A stretch of 64,000 nucleotides of DNA from Anthoceros angustus (Eukaryota > Streptophyta > Anthocerotopsida > Anthocerotales > Anthocerotaceae). A program made the translations under genes and the position numbers. The notes under the pieces are model-generated. The model was not told the DNA's origin, did no database searches, and was given only the letters and a program-made list of their open reading frames with translations. The stretch lies in assembly GCA_010909165.1 (NCBI GenBank), contig VJWM01000179.1, positions 310,001 to 374,000 of the forward strand. The letters run 5' to 3'. Below are positions 11,022 to 22,243 of this stretch, one piece after another; the stretch's first letter is position 1, and every line of letters starts with the position of its first letter.

Positions 11022-11935
11022 ATAAAATGCCTGTTCTTACATCGTTTTCCCACCTTCACGCATCACCTCCAGGCCCCCACGTACCACTCATGCCACAAGA
11101 GTGCAGCCCCAAAGGCGTTCCTGGAACTAAGGACGTGTTACCGTCAAAATCCATCTTCCATTCACGGACAGTGTGGCATCACCTGTGTTTTCCTTGCAAC
11201 CAGGGGACTTCTCTACATCCTCGTTGGGGCTCTTTTGGGTCTCCCCTTCCAGACGATGGTACGTACATAGATGGGGTGGGGAAGAATGGTTGAATGGTTT
11301 TAACGCGATATAAATGATAAGAATGCGTGTGAACGACACCTAACACCAGGTGAGCGCACAAAATAAGCGTGGACCAGGATTGACCGTCCGTACTGGCCTC
11401 CTCGAGAGCCGACAGTCGCCCGTGGACACGGATTTCAAGCTTTCAACGATGAACCAGCTCACATTGTGCTCATTTGCGTCACTCACGATTCAATCTGGCC
11501 AGCTTCGGCTTCGATTCATGTTCTTCCACTCGCATTGTCGGAGCCAGCCAATGTTGGGCTGTCCGAACTCCCAGCAGCAGCAGGAGCAGCATCGACAAGG
11601 GCAGCACCCAGGATTTCTGCACGCCCTCAGGTTGCGAGTAGGGCCGTCCATGCCGGTCGCTGGCCCACCTGCTTCCAGCCCGGAACCAGAGCGGCCGCTT
11701 GTGAAGCCCAGGCCCGAGCCGGTTCCTCTGGTACGTGCCTCGCATGAGGCAGAGAGTTGGGTGCTTTAGATGCCCACGCTCGGGGCCCCAACCTCAAATT
11801 TCTTGCCTTCCGTCAACCAAGGCAATGGCTCCCTCGCCGCACTGCCCTGCCTCCGGAAGCCCAAGCCGACAATGTTTTTGTCTTGGGGTCCAGTCAACGC
11901 CGGGTTGCTGCTGACCGGCCCGAAGGTCGCCGGAC
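11022..11935. other. Intergenic region upstream of the RGS1-like gene
   Basis: About 0.9 kb between the copia LTR and the first RGS codon. It is moderately GC-rich and probably holds the promoter and 5' UTR. A CAG-rich stretch lies at 11,570-11,610. Open frames here (for example 11,350-11,769) have skewed Pro/Arg/Ser composition and no family match, so I do not call them genes. Confidence 0.5.
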
Positions 11936-14900
11936 ATGACAGAGACGGAACTGCACGGCTGTGCCGAGCATGGCGGCTGCCCCACTGACTACATCGCTGT
12001 GGCGGTTTCGGCCTGCGGTCTGGGCTTGTAAGCCTTGTTTCCTTCCTGCCATGGTTGTTTCTTTTGTGGAGTGCTTTTTCTGTATGTAGCACTATGCACA
12101 CTTTTGTGTCTTGCGCGCTTGGGCTCATTTTTCGTTCGGTTGTCTCCGGTGGTATTAGTGTGTTCTTGGGGACGGTCACAATTTACCGGAAAAGGCATGT
12201 GCCGGAGATCAAAGCTAAACAGGTCTATCTTATGGTGCTCCAGTCGATTGCAAGTGCAATTTTTATCGTCTCTCTCCTGGTAAGACCCTTGTCTTCATGT
12301 AGGGACGCAATTGCTGGCTGATGGCTGCTTCCGCAATTGTGTTTTTCTGGATTTTGAAGCTTGTGTCCCTTCAGTTGCTCAAGCACCTTTCTGTGTTGAG
12401 CTTGCCTGCAGATGGCCAGAAACGTTTTCAAGGTGTCCAGAAAGGCGCATGGTTATTGGCTTTCATGTCAACTGTGGCAAAGTAAGCCTCAACTTCAAGT
12501 CACCCAGTGGATCCTTTTCGCACACCAGTCTTGCTGTGACGAAGGCTTATGGAAGTAAGCTCACAGTGCCAGGGTAGTTTTTCAGGTTTGGGAGTTGGGG
12601 TAATCGTTAATGACAATCAGCTGTGATTCTCGGTTTCTGTCGTATCTTTCAGTTTGGCTAGAGGATGCCGGTTTTGGCTTGTTGCTCAGCTGTCATCTCG
12701 CAAGAGCGTACAGGCTTTATCACGTTTTCGTGGGGTATGCAAGCACGCATTTTCATTTCTTGTGCCTCTTCTGCCAGGGGCACATCACTTCATTTGTTTG
12801 CAGCTGCACCCAAGAGGCAGCTTCTTATCAAGGCGCTGTGCTTACGAAATCAATCATTCCTGTTGCAGGAGACGGCTGCCTCCGTTGAAGTCTTTCCAGC
12901 TCTTGCCTTTGCTCATAGTGCCCTGGATTGTGGGAGCAGCAGGTTTGGATGCTCCCCGGCACCACCATATCTCGCTTCTCTGTCTTGTCAGTAAACTGAA
13001 GACTTGCTTTGTCTGTACAGTAATGCAGGGAGTACATCTCTTCCGTAACTCTAACCGCTGTGTAGCACAGTCGGCTTGGTGGGTCATTACCGGAATCCTG
13101 CATGTCAGCTATACCTTTATGCTGATGGCTGCCACTTGGAAGATCCGGAATATCAGGTTTGAGTTCAATGAGTTCAAGGAGCTTATGGCTGGAGGCTCGC
13201 TTTGCATCGTCTTTCTAGGTGAAGCTCACTACTCTAGTGCTGAAAGGCGTCTCCTCCATATAGTTCTTCGCAGCCCTGGAGACTAGTTGTGCAAGCATCT
13301 GCTTTGTCCAGCGCTTTGTGATTTCGACTCGCGCTGACAGTTGTGGAATGCGTCGTTCCCTTGTTGACAGCTGTTGGATTCTTCCTATACGCATGGAATG
13401 CTATGAGAAGCAACAAAAGCGAAGGCCTTGAGGTTTCCATGAGGTTCTTACTTGTAGTTGTGGTAGGTCCCAACTCAACCCTTTTGGCAATTTGCAGATG
13501 TGTGCTATGATCTTGTATTCCATCGGCGTAGGTTTTAGTGCCTGTCAGGAGCTGGCATTCTTTCGCTTTTTCTTACCCTCTCGCCAGTTTTGAGGTTTAG
13601 ATTTGTTGACCTGGAACATAACAGGGGAATCTGGTGGTCGTTTTCTTCTTCTGGTTCCCTGTGTCACGGCCTTTCATGGCACAGTTCGGTGCCAGACCAA
13701 GAGAAACCGAAATCAGCATGGGACAAGCACTTGGAGTTCCCCCTAGTGGCTTACTTATACCCCCAACACGAACAGCTTTTAACTTTGAAGAGCCTCTTGA
13801 CTGCCTACTTCAAAACAAGCGATTCCGTCTGTCTTTTCTCGCCTTTGCTGACAGGTCAGACATGAAGTCAAGGGGTGAATACCTGCAAATTCCTGAATTC
13901 TACACTGTAGCTCACTTCACATTTCAATAGGTGATTGTCACTGGGAAGGAAGTTGTCGATGACTCCCCCTGTGTAGAATTGTCCAATCTCAAGAATGTGG
14001 ACCGCAGTTCAGCAACCGGAGGATGTATGTTCTACAGCAGTCGCCGACCATGGTGTTGATGCAGAACCTGATGTACAGTCTCTGGTTATCTTGCAGCCGC
14101 TTGGCAGGAGAAGCTGTACACTTCTACGATGAGGTCCGGGTGTTTAACAGGATGCCCTTATCTAACTTCGTGGGGAGGATTTACATGGCGACCTATATCA
14201 TTGACAAGTACATACAAGTGGGTACGTATCTCTAAATCCAGATATGTGCCCTGCACCATGTGGATCTGAGAGTAAAGAGAGCTGCAATTGATTATGGTAC
14301 AGGGTCACGGATGGAGATCAACATTTCCCACCAAATGCGTTCTGAGATATTGAACACCATGGACTTGACAAATCCAAATTTATTCAAGCGTGCAATCAAC
14401 GAAGCCGTGAAAATGATGCAGCAGGTACTACTTCATTGCTTCTCGACCGTTTCCAGTTCTGTCCCTACTGAGCCACTGAACCCATCCTTCACTCACTTGT
14501 GAGTGTCAGAATCTAGAAAAGGATTACTGGACGTCTTCCTTCTTCCGCGAGCTCAAGGAGGAGCTTGATGCAGAAGCAGAATACAGTGAACAGTTGGAGC
14601 GAATGAGCATTCGCAACTTTCCCCTTCGACGCCTGTCGTATGACCCTCTGCCTAGCTCTGACAATCCGTTTGACAGTGGCGATGTACCTGCTGAGGATGA
14701 CGAAGGAATCTGGATGCCTCTTGACGATTTCAGTAACTGTGGGAAATATGACGATGATGGAAACCTTGTAGAGCCCGCATGTTACGTCCTTGATCCTGAT
14801 GCCAAGTCAACCTATTCTGTTGCTTCTTCAGGGGACGGCTCTCAGGTATTTCCCCTTGAAGGCGGTGGTTGTTGGACTGTTTCGTCTGGTTTCATGTGCC

Positions 14901-15094
14901 AAACATCATAGCCATCTATTTGTTCAATTTCTGACGCATGGCAGCTTCCTTTGAATCAGGTGACAGAAAACTTAACACCCAGTCAACCATATCTTTCAGT
15001 GGAGTCCATGCGCAGGCCAGAGATGGCCAGTTTTAAGATAGATCTGGAGGGGAACAGGGAACAGGTTCTTCACAGACCAACAAGGTCCGCCTGA
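11936..15094 (+). CDS. RGS1: Seven-transmembrane RGS protein (AtRGS1-type)
   Basis: Plant RGS1 is a plasma-membrane protein with seven membrane segments and a C-terminal RGS domain that speeds GTP hydrolysis by the self-activating G-alpha subunit; it links sugar signals to G-protein signalling. The start at 11,936 gives HGGCPTDYIAVAV, like the AtRGS1 N-terminus. Exon pieces then follow in order: 12,090-12,279; about 12,375-12,481; about 12,651 (WLEDAGFGLLLSCHLARAY); about 12,880 (RRLPPLKSF, LLIVPWIVGAA); 13,030-13,200; 13,330-13,460; then from about 13,632 RPRETEISMGQALGVPPSGL and NKRFRLSFLAFADR. The RGS core follows (AGEAVHFYDEVRVFN, GRIYMATYIIDKYI, MEINISHQMRSEILNT, NLFKRAINEAVKMM, EKDYWTSSFF), then an acidic tail and a last exon ending at TGA 15,092-15,094. 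Introns are GT-AG. The phase between the third and fourth exons does not resolve, so a boundary is misjudged or one base is missing. Confidence 0.88.
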
Positions 15095-15951
15095 TTGTGG
15101 GAACAAGCTCCGGCTGGATTGCGAGATTGCGAACGGACTGTGACAACAGAACATCTGCTGCTGATGGAACTGGAGTTACTGTACCCTGGTTCTCCGAGAA
15201 AGTTGCTTGGGACATAGTGTATATGTACATATGAACTGTATTCTGCGTCTCTCAGGACGTCTCATCATTTATGAAACGGTGTCGTCACTTCCGTGAGAGT
15301 TTCGTTGGTCGCCTGCCATGGAGAAGTTGTGACTCGTCACTGGGTTTCCTGGAAAACTTACCCCTGACCCTTGCGCTTGTTCTGGGCCTGACGCTCGCGC
15401 TTGTTCTGGGCCTGACGCCCGCGCTTGTTCTGGGCCTGACGCCCGCGCTTGTTCTGGGGCCAACGTTTTTGTGGCCTCACCTCCCCATGAATGCTGCCAA
15501 TGTGACAGCATACGGGTTAAAGGCGGCTCCCACGTGCTATGCGTTTGCAAGTTTCTGACGAATGGCGGCATCTGTGGCCGATGTGAGATTGTGAATCGTC
15601 CTCCGTGTGGAGAATCGTCCTGTTCGGAGCGCATAAGTGTGACTAGAGTAGTTTGCTGGATGCGTGGGAAGCTGGAGCTGAGAGTTCCGCTAGCGTTGTG
15701 AGTGGATGGTTGCTCCAGCTTCGTGCGGAAATGGTTTGGGCCGACAACTGGCACGGGTCGTGTGAGAGCTCTATCGATCCTGCGGGAGCAATGTGGCTGA
15801 CCTAGGCTGTGATATGGATCTGGTCTTTCCAGACGTCTTGGCAGTTCATGAGCTTTCGGTGTGTTTGGTATCTTGGAGGATGCCCGCAATGCAGCTACGC
15901 CAGACTTGTAGAGATTTCGCGCTTTGCACAGTTTTGTAGAGGAGCTGGAAA
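15095..15951. other. Intergenic region with a 24-bp minisatellite
   Basis: It lies between RGS1 and KEA, in tandem orientation. No gene is visible. A 24-bp unit (GCGCTTGTTCTGGGCCTGACG plus 3 bases) repeats four times at 15,373-15,468; on the minus strand it would read PEQARASG repeats inside a 244-codon frame that I regard as chance. The rest probably holds the RGS1 3' end and the KEA promoter and 5' UTR. Confidence 0.5.
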
Positions 15952-18900
15952 ATGGGCCTGGATCAACTAGGCTCTCTCTCAGGGCCGTCGAGAACGATGG
16001 CAACCATCCGAGCGGGGTCGGAGCTTCGCGATGCGCAGTACCGTGCCCAGCGGGTAGTCACCAGGGGTCGGAGACCAGCTGCACGTGGGCACAGGGCTTT
16101 TGTAGTTATCTTACTGCACTTGGGGGTGCTTCTACTTGCCTTACATCTCACGGGGAAGTCTGTTGCGGGCCAGAGGCTGGACTACAATGAATTAAGGGAC
16201 GATGACGATCTTGTCAACGTTGTTTTACCTGCAAACGCTACAGAGGGTCAGGACAGCTTTGCTGAAATGTTTGATCGAGTTCTTGAAAAGGAATTTCCGG
16301 ACAAGGATCCTCAGGAAGGTAAGCACTGAGAAGTGGCAGTCCTGGTTTAAGATCGCAGATATCTTCCACGTTTGCTTTAATTGCAGACATCATGTTACAA
16401 CAGATACCTTGGTTATGTAGGTACCGAACAGGAAGTTGGCAAAAGCTTCAACAATAGTGTCGCAGAGCAGCAGGTCAACCCTCACTGCATCCAGGCATTC
16501 AGGCATCTAAGATGTGCACGGGCTAGGATTTGACCCTTGGTCTTTTTCAGGCTGTGCTGGAGACAGTTGCAAGAGTCACACATGAGAAGCCTAAGCGGAA
16601 TGATTCTCAGGAAGAGAGGAAGTGAGCTGTCCAACATGGGTTGCAAGATGAGGACTCTCTTTTTCCCGTGTTATTCCTGACCTTGCCACTAATGTCATTG
16701 GTGGTGTTATGTGCTGCAGTGGGACAATGAAATCCTTTCAACTCCATGATCTCATTAACCTTGACTCGGAAAGTGGTGCTGAAGAGTTGCCCACCTTAAT
16801 TGATAAGGAGGTGAGTGGAAGGATGTGATTCCCATCTTTGGCTCACTCTTTTTCCTGGGGGGAGAGCTTAGCTTCTGCTTGGGTACAGGACAATGTCTTT
16901 GTCATATCTAATCCAAGATCTGGGTACATGGTGCTTCAACAAGATCTACGGTGCGTAATGGACTGGCTGTTGATTTGTGGATTGAAATAGTTGTGACCTC
17001 ATTTGCCAACCGTGGCCTTGTATTATGCTCATCTTATGTGTCCATTGTCTGTTGCTCTCTGCAGTCTCATTTCAGAGCTAGTTATAGTGATTGTATCTGC
17101 AGCGATTGGTGGCATTGTATTTGCCTGGATGGGCCAGCCTGTATGTTTCTCTCCCTCGTGCCCTCGTGCTCTCTTGTGTGAGGGGAAGACCTTTTGTAGA
17201 TCTGTTTCCTGGTTTGTTTGTCACATTGCATTGTTCAGCCTCCCACTGAAATCATTCTTCTCAAGCATGATGCCTGTTTGTTGCCAGGTTATCACTGGGT
17301 ATTTGCTTGCTGGATCTGCCATTGGCCCTGGTGGTTTTAGTGTCATCTCTGAGTTGGTGCAGGTAGCCCAGTACCAAAGTTGTATTTGTGCTGATTGTCC
17401 TGGTTATTAAGAAGGGAAACCTCGTGTCTATATCCATTTGGTCATTTGGCCTTTCTCAGGTTGAAACGATTGCTCAATTCGGAGTTATTTTCCTACTGTT
17501 CTGTTTAGGGCTTGAATTCTCAACTGCAAAGGTGAGGGACTTGCTTCACTGATGGATGAGTTTAGTAGTACTTGCTTCATCTCCTGTGGTTTCCTAAGTT
17601 CGTTGACTGCAATCAACTTGTAAAGCAAAGAATGACTCGGCTGTGAAAGATAAATGTTATTACTGCTGAAGAGCTCACATGTGGCCTCCTTTTTATTTGG
17701 GGCATATTCTGATGACGTTTGGTATGTCATGCAGCTGCGTGCAGTGCGAGCGGTTGCTGTTTTCGGTGGACTCCTTCAAATTTTTCTTTTCATGTGCATC
17801 AGTGGACTCATTGCCATGGCAAGTGGTTGAAGCATTGGAACTGGACATGCATGCTGTTAGGCGCATTTCCTTTTGTGTCCATTTTTGATAAAATCTGATG
17901 TACAGCTATGTGGAGGAAAGTCAACGGAGGGTGTCTTTGTTGGTGCTTTTTTGTCAATGTCATCGACTGCAGTGGTGAGTACTGATACTGTTGCAAGCTC
18001 CAGCCTATTATTCATTGATACCAGCCGCTGAAGTGATTTGATATTTCTGTGACAGGTGCTGAAATTTCTGATGGAGAAGAACAGCGTTAATTCTCTCTCT
18101 GGTCAAATAACCGTAGGAACTCTGGTTCTTCAGGTATTGGCATAGAGGACTTTATGCTTGTAACTTGCTGATTTCCTTCTGAGTTTTTGGGACTGAAAAT
18201 GTGTATTCCACTTTGCAACTCTCTGCAGGACTGCGCTGTAGGTTTACTGTTTGCCATGCTCCCTGTCCTAGGCGGAGATGGGGGTTTGTTTCAGGGCATC
18301 ATCTCTATGGTGAAAGCGTACGTGTGCATAGATGGGACTTCACTGAAGGAGACTTGTGGCTATTGAGAGTTGTCTTATGCCTGTATTTGTGTGTCTGCAG
18401 ATTGTTTTTGCTAGGGACCTTTATACTGACGGCTATGTTCCTTGCTCGGACTCTTGTACCTCGCTTCTTGAGGCTGATGAGAAAGCTATCTGTACCTGTA
18501 AGTCTGCAGTATGCACTCGTGTTGGTCATGGTGATGGTGTTTCTTTCTAGGCAATCCTTCTGGCCCTTTTGCTAACTTAGTACTGTGCAGACAAATGAGC
18601 TATTCCAGCTATCAGCTGTTGCATTCTGCCTTCTTGTTGCATGGGTAAGCACTGCTGCCCTCTTGGGTCAGATTTAGACGTCGATGGCTAGCTAACTAAA
18701 ACTGAGCGGGTGGCCGGTGTGAACTACTGCAGTGCAGTGACAAGTTGGGCCTGAGCTTAGAGTTAGGGGCTTTTATGGCCGGGGTGATGATATCCGGTAC
18801 TGATCAAGCTGAACACACTCTTGAGCAGGTCTGTGAGTAGCCCATGGTGTTATTACAATGGTTCAACTGTGCTGCTGAAAGCGCGTTGAAGTTGGTATCC

Positions 18901-19872
18901 CCTGACCGGAAGGTCCTGTTTGCAGATCGAATCAATCAGGAACCTGTTCAGTGCTCTATTCCTTGCAAGTATAGGCATGCTAATCAACGTGCAGTTTCTA
19001 TGGAATCATATGGATATCCTCCTAGCGTCTGTAATTTTAGTGATTGCTGCAAAGACCATTGTCATCACTTTTGTGGTCAGGGTCTTCGGCCATAGTGTGA
19101 AGACGTCGTTAGTTGTGAGTATCTTCATGGTTCTGCATCTGCGAGTGTTGGTTTGTGTACTTCCGTTGTCAGGGACTAACGTAATGTGCTGTGTGACCTC
19201 TGGGGCAGGTGGGCATGTCACTTGCTCAAATCGGAGAGTTTGCATTTGTTTTGCTTAGTCGTGCGTCCAACCTGCATCTTGTGCAGGTGCGCGACTGTTT
19301 TCAGACACTAGTAGCCGTTGCGTGTGCTTTGTTTCCATTTCCATACAGGGTGGTGTGGTCCGCATCCTAACTCCTTTCGTTTTGCTCAGAGGAAGCTTTA
19401 CCTTCTGCTTCTGGGAACAACAGCGTTGAGTCTGGTACGCGAACAGCGGTGTTGCCGTGGGTTTGCCCTGACGTGATGGGATTTGGTAGTAATGCTAGAT
19501 TTTTACGTGCAGATTACAACTCCTGTTCTGTTTCGGATGATTCCGCGCTCATGCATCTGGGAGTTTTGATGAATTGGTTCGCTCCAGATGTAAACCACCA
19601 AGAGGTGAGTTGTGGTGCAGTTGTGTTGAGCCGGTGGATGTTGGGTGTGGCAGCATGGTTAGATGCCACAAGCTAGAGCTGAAGCTTTGGTTTGCAGCAG
19701 GTGGTTATGAAAGGAGACCATCTTCATACTGGCAACTCAAGGCATATTTCTGTAGCAGTGCCAGGCTCTGAAAGATGATGAGCCAGGATCTTTTGAAGCA
19801 AGTGGAAGAGTCATTCCTGTTTACGCTAAGGATGTCAGCTTGCAGGTCTATTTCAAGCAGGAGCGCGACTGA
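15952..19872 (+). CDS. KEA: K+ efflux antiporter, KEA4/5/6-type (CPA2 family)
   Basis: KEA4-6 proteins exchange K+ for H+ in Golgi, TGN and endosomal membranes. Exon 1 (15,952-16,318) encodes a hydrophobic signal-anchor (VVILLHLGVLLLALHL) and SFAEMFDRVLEKEFPDKDP, close to Arabidopsis KEA5. About 20 exons follow, including FNNSVAEQQ, AVLETVARVTHEKPK, ISELVIVIVSAAIGGIVFA, GYLLAGSAIGPGGF, AQFGVIFLLFCLGLEFSTAK, STEGVFVGAFLSMSSTAV, DCAVGLLFAMLPVLGGDGG, CSDKLGLSLELGAFMAGVM, IRNLFSALFLASIGMLIN, GMSLAQIGEFAFVLLSRASN and RKLYLLLLGTTALSL. No C-terminal TrkA-N domain is present, as in this clade. The intron after 17,818 has a GC donor. Two small indels interrupt the last exons: a C is missing near 19,541 and there is an extra A near 19,770. 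The duplicated copy is intact at both sites, so consensus error is likely. The stop at 19,870-19,872 follows VIPVYAKDVSLQVYF. Confidence 0.87.
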
Positions 19873-21414
19873 AGGCCGGCTAAAGTTTTGAGTCCACATT
19901 GGAATCCAGAGGCTCAAGGTGAGGCAGGCTTTGGTGACTGCGCGTCACAAGACCTTTACATATTGTTGCGTTTTTTTTCGCAAAGAGTAAAGCGTGGAAC
20001 CGTTACGAGGGCTTGAGAGCTTGGTTTTGATATTGCAGTGTACTGATTGCGTGACGCCGAGTGGCTAAACTAGTTGCATGTTGTGAGGCCGGGCTTGGCA
20101 GGATATCCCTGTATGCTGAAATCTCGTTGCCGGTCGAAGCCTGTGGGTTGAGGCTTCCTTGGCGATTCATTAGAGGAGCGGCGAATGCAGAGGATCCGCT
20201 CGGCTATGCTCGCCGGGGCGAAGCCTGTAACCCAGCAAGCGACGCGAGTGTGTTTGTCTTTTCAATTTGGAAACGATGGATCCAAAAGGTGGGCGGTACC
20301 CCAATAATGTGGGGCATCCACCTTTGTCCTTGGGGTTTGAACTTGTGGCAGAGGGTAGGAGCACGCGCGCTGGGGCGTGGCGTCAACCCGGGCCTTCTCC
20401 TGTGATGAGAGAAGGGAGATGGGGCGTCGACACTGGACAGCGGTAGCCGTAGTTACGTTACAGACGGAATATGTAGTGTACGTATGGAATCCCCCTGTTT
20501 GATTGGGTGGTGGCGTAACGTATGCCCAGAGACATGGTACAGGAACTCGGCAGACGTGGCGCACATGATACACGCAAGGCGTGAGCGTGGCTCACGTCAG
20601 GCCCTAAGATTTTGTTGCGAGTCGAAAAAGTGTGGCACGCGCGAAGCTCACCGGACGTTGGCCGTAGCCGTGAAAAGCAAAGCATGGGAAAAGGGAGGGG
20701 ACCAGCAGCCGGTCAGGGCCAGCTGGTGTGAACAGGGTCCGGTCCAGGTTGCAGGTTCCTGCAAGGCCAGGCCAGTCCTGCAGGCTGCGACGCGCGTGAG
20801 AGGGCGGGAATCTGCCTCCCTCCCTCCTTCCTTCCTTCCCCCCTTCCACTTGGCTGTGCTGTGCGCACTGTTTGCTCGTCTCGGTAACGTTGCACAATGC
20901 AGATGCAGGCAGTGTGCTTGTGTGCTTGTGTGCTTCCCATTCCCAGGCCAGGTACTCTCCGTTCCGTCCCGTCCCGTTCCGTCTGGCCTCGCCTCGCCTC
21001 GCCTGGCTGCCCAATGACCCGCCATATCTCGCAGGGCCCGAGACACAACCACCAGGCAGGGCGCGAACCCAGAGGCCAAGAGTGTCAGAGACAGAGACAG
21101 AGACAGAGACACGCAGCAGCAAGAGATTGATGAAAGCGTTGAATGAAAGATCCTTGATATGCACAGTGATTTTTGGCTGCCAATGCAGAGGATAAAGTGG
21201 GCAGTGAGTGTGGTGGGCGTGGGGCCGGAGCGTGGCCAGGGCGGGGGCAGGCGCTAATGATTGGATCGAGGCGAGGCGGGCTCGCCTTAAAAGCAACACT
21301 GTCTACAGCAAGGCATATCTGTCGGTGGCAACAGCCAAGCTGGTGCAGCAGCACTGGGCAGCACCGCAGCAGCAAGTGCCGTCCTCCATACACATCACAT
21401 ACCTACATCTGCTA
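19873..21414. other. KEA-MIC10 convergent intergenic region (unit 1)
   Basis: The 3' ends of KEA (+) and MIC10 (-) face each other across 1.5 kb. No gene is supported. A TCCC/TTCC-rich pyrimidine tract lies near 20,815-20,845, a CGCCT(CGCCT) run near 20,985-21,005 and an (AGAGAC)n run near 21,088-21,110. The many open frames on both strands here are compositional. Confidence 0.5.
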
Positions 21415-21854
21415 CTACTTTGGCGACAAGGAAGGAGGCCATGGCCATCTGGAATTGTTGAAAGCGTCGTCGCAGTCCCGGTGGGCGGAGCCCAAGCCCA
21501 CTCCGGCACCGAAGGCCACAGCTGCGCATCTGGTCTTGGGGCTCCCTGCAGGACAAGGGCAAGGCCAAGGTGAGCGTTCAAAGTGAGCGCCTCTTGTGGA
21601 AGAAGAAGGCAGCCCTAATTTTGGCAGTTGGCAGTTGCTGGATGGAGCGGGCAGTGTGTGTAACTGCAGAAGAGGAGCGCGGCCACAGCACCCGCCATAG
21701 TGCTGTACACGAAGCGCCGAAGCGTTAGATCGATGCAGGCGTCCCACTTGTTTTCCAGCTCCAGCACCAAATCCGGCGGCCTGTCCTGGCCCTGGCCCTG
21801 GCTCTGGCCCTGGCTCTGGCCCTGGCCCTTGCCCTTGCCCTTGTCACTGCCCAT
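21415..21854 (-). CDS. MIC10: MICOS complex subunit MIC10
   Basis: MIC10 is a small inner mitochondrial membrane protein that bends the membrane at crista junctions within the MICOS complex. Two exons encode 106 residues: 21,854-21,665 and 21,545-21,415. Splicing joins a single A to GG, giving an Arg codon and the sequence LLFCRSPKTRCAAVAFGAGV, which aligns with plant MIC10 (LLLFRSPVTRWASVAFGAGV). Family marks are NKWDACIDLTLRRFVYS before the first membrane segment and a glycine-rich second segment, GAGVGLGSA, the oligomerisation zipper, followed by HRDCDDAF. The N-terminus has an unusual KGKGKGQGQSQGQ low-complexity stretch before the conserved part. The start at 21,854 is the first Met of the frame. 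The gene is convergent with KEA. Confidence 0.87.
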
Positions 21855-22243
21855 GGCCTTGGAGCAGAGTCTTAGGGGTAATATGTGCTACTCTACTCTA
21901 CTCTACTTTTCTCTACTCTAGTATATATCGCGGCGGAGGCAGAGGCAGAGGCAGCCGCAGCCGCAGCGGCAGAGAGGGTGATTGTGATGAGGCCCCGACC
22001 CCGGGGCCTGGTCTGGCCTCCCGTGCTTTCTGCTCTTGTGTATCTCCTTCATTCCCTCCATATCTCCCGGGACCCCTTCAGTTCCAAGACAGTGCACTGG
22101 CAGTGGCACCCCCTTGTCGGCAGAACGGAACAAGTTGCCCAACTGTACATGCAACAGCGGAATGTAGCGCACATAGCTAGCTAGATATGTTCATTGTAGG
22201 CGCATTTCCTTTTGTGTCCATTTTGATAAAATCTGATGTACAG

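Noticed and set aside
15269-16003. 244-codon minus-strand frame with PEQARASG repeats
   Set aside because: It overlaps the KEA first exon on the other strand and the repeat comes from a 24-bp minisatellite; nothing else in it resembles a protein.
20604-21299. 231-codon minus-strand frame
   Set aside because: It contains simple-repeat translation (SVSVSVS) and lies in the KEA-MIC10 convergent gap; unit 2 breaks it in several places and no family matches.
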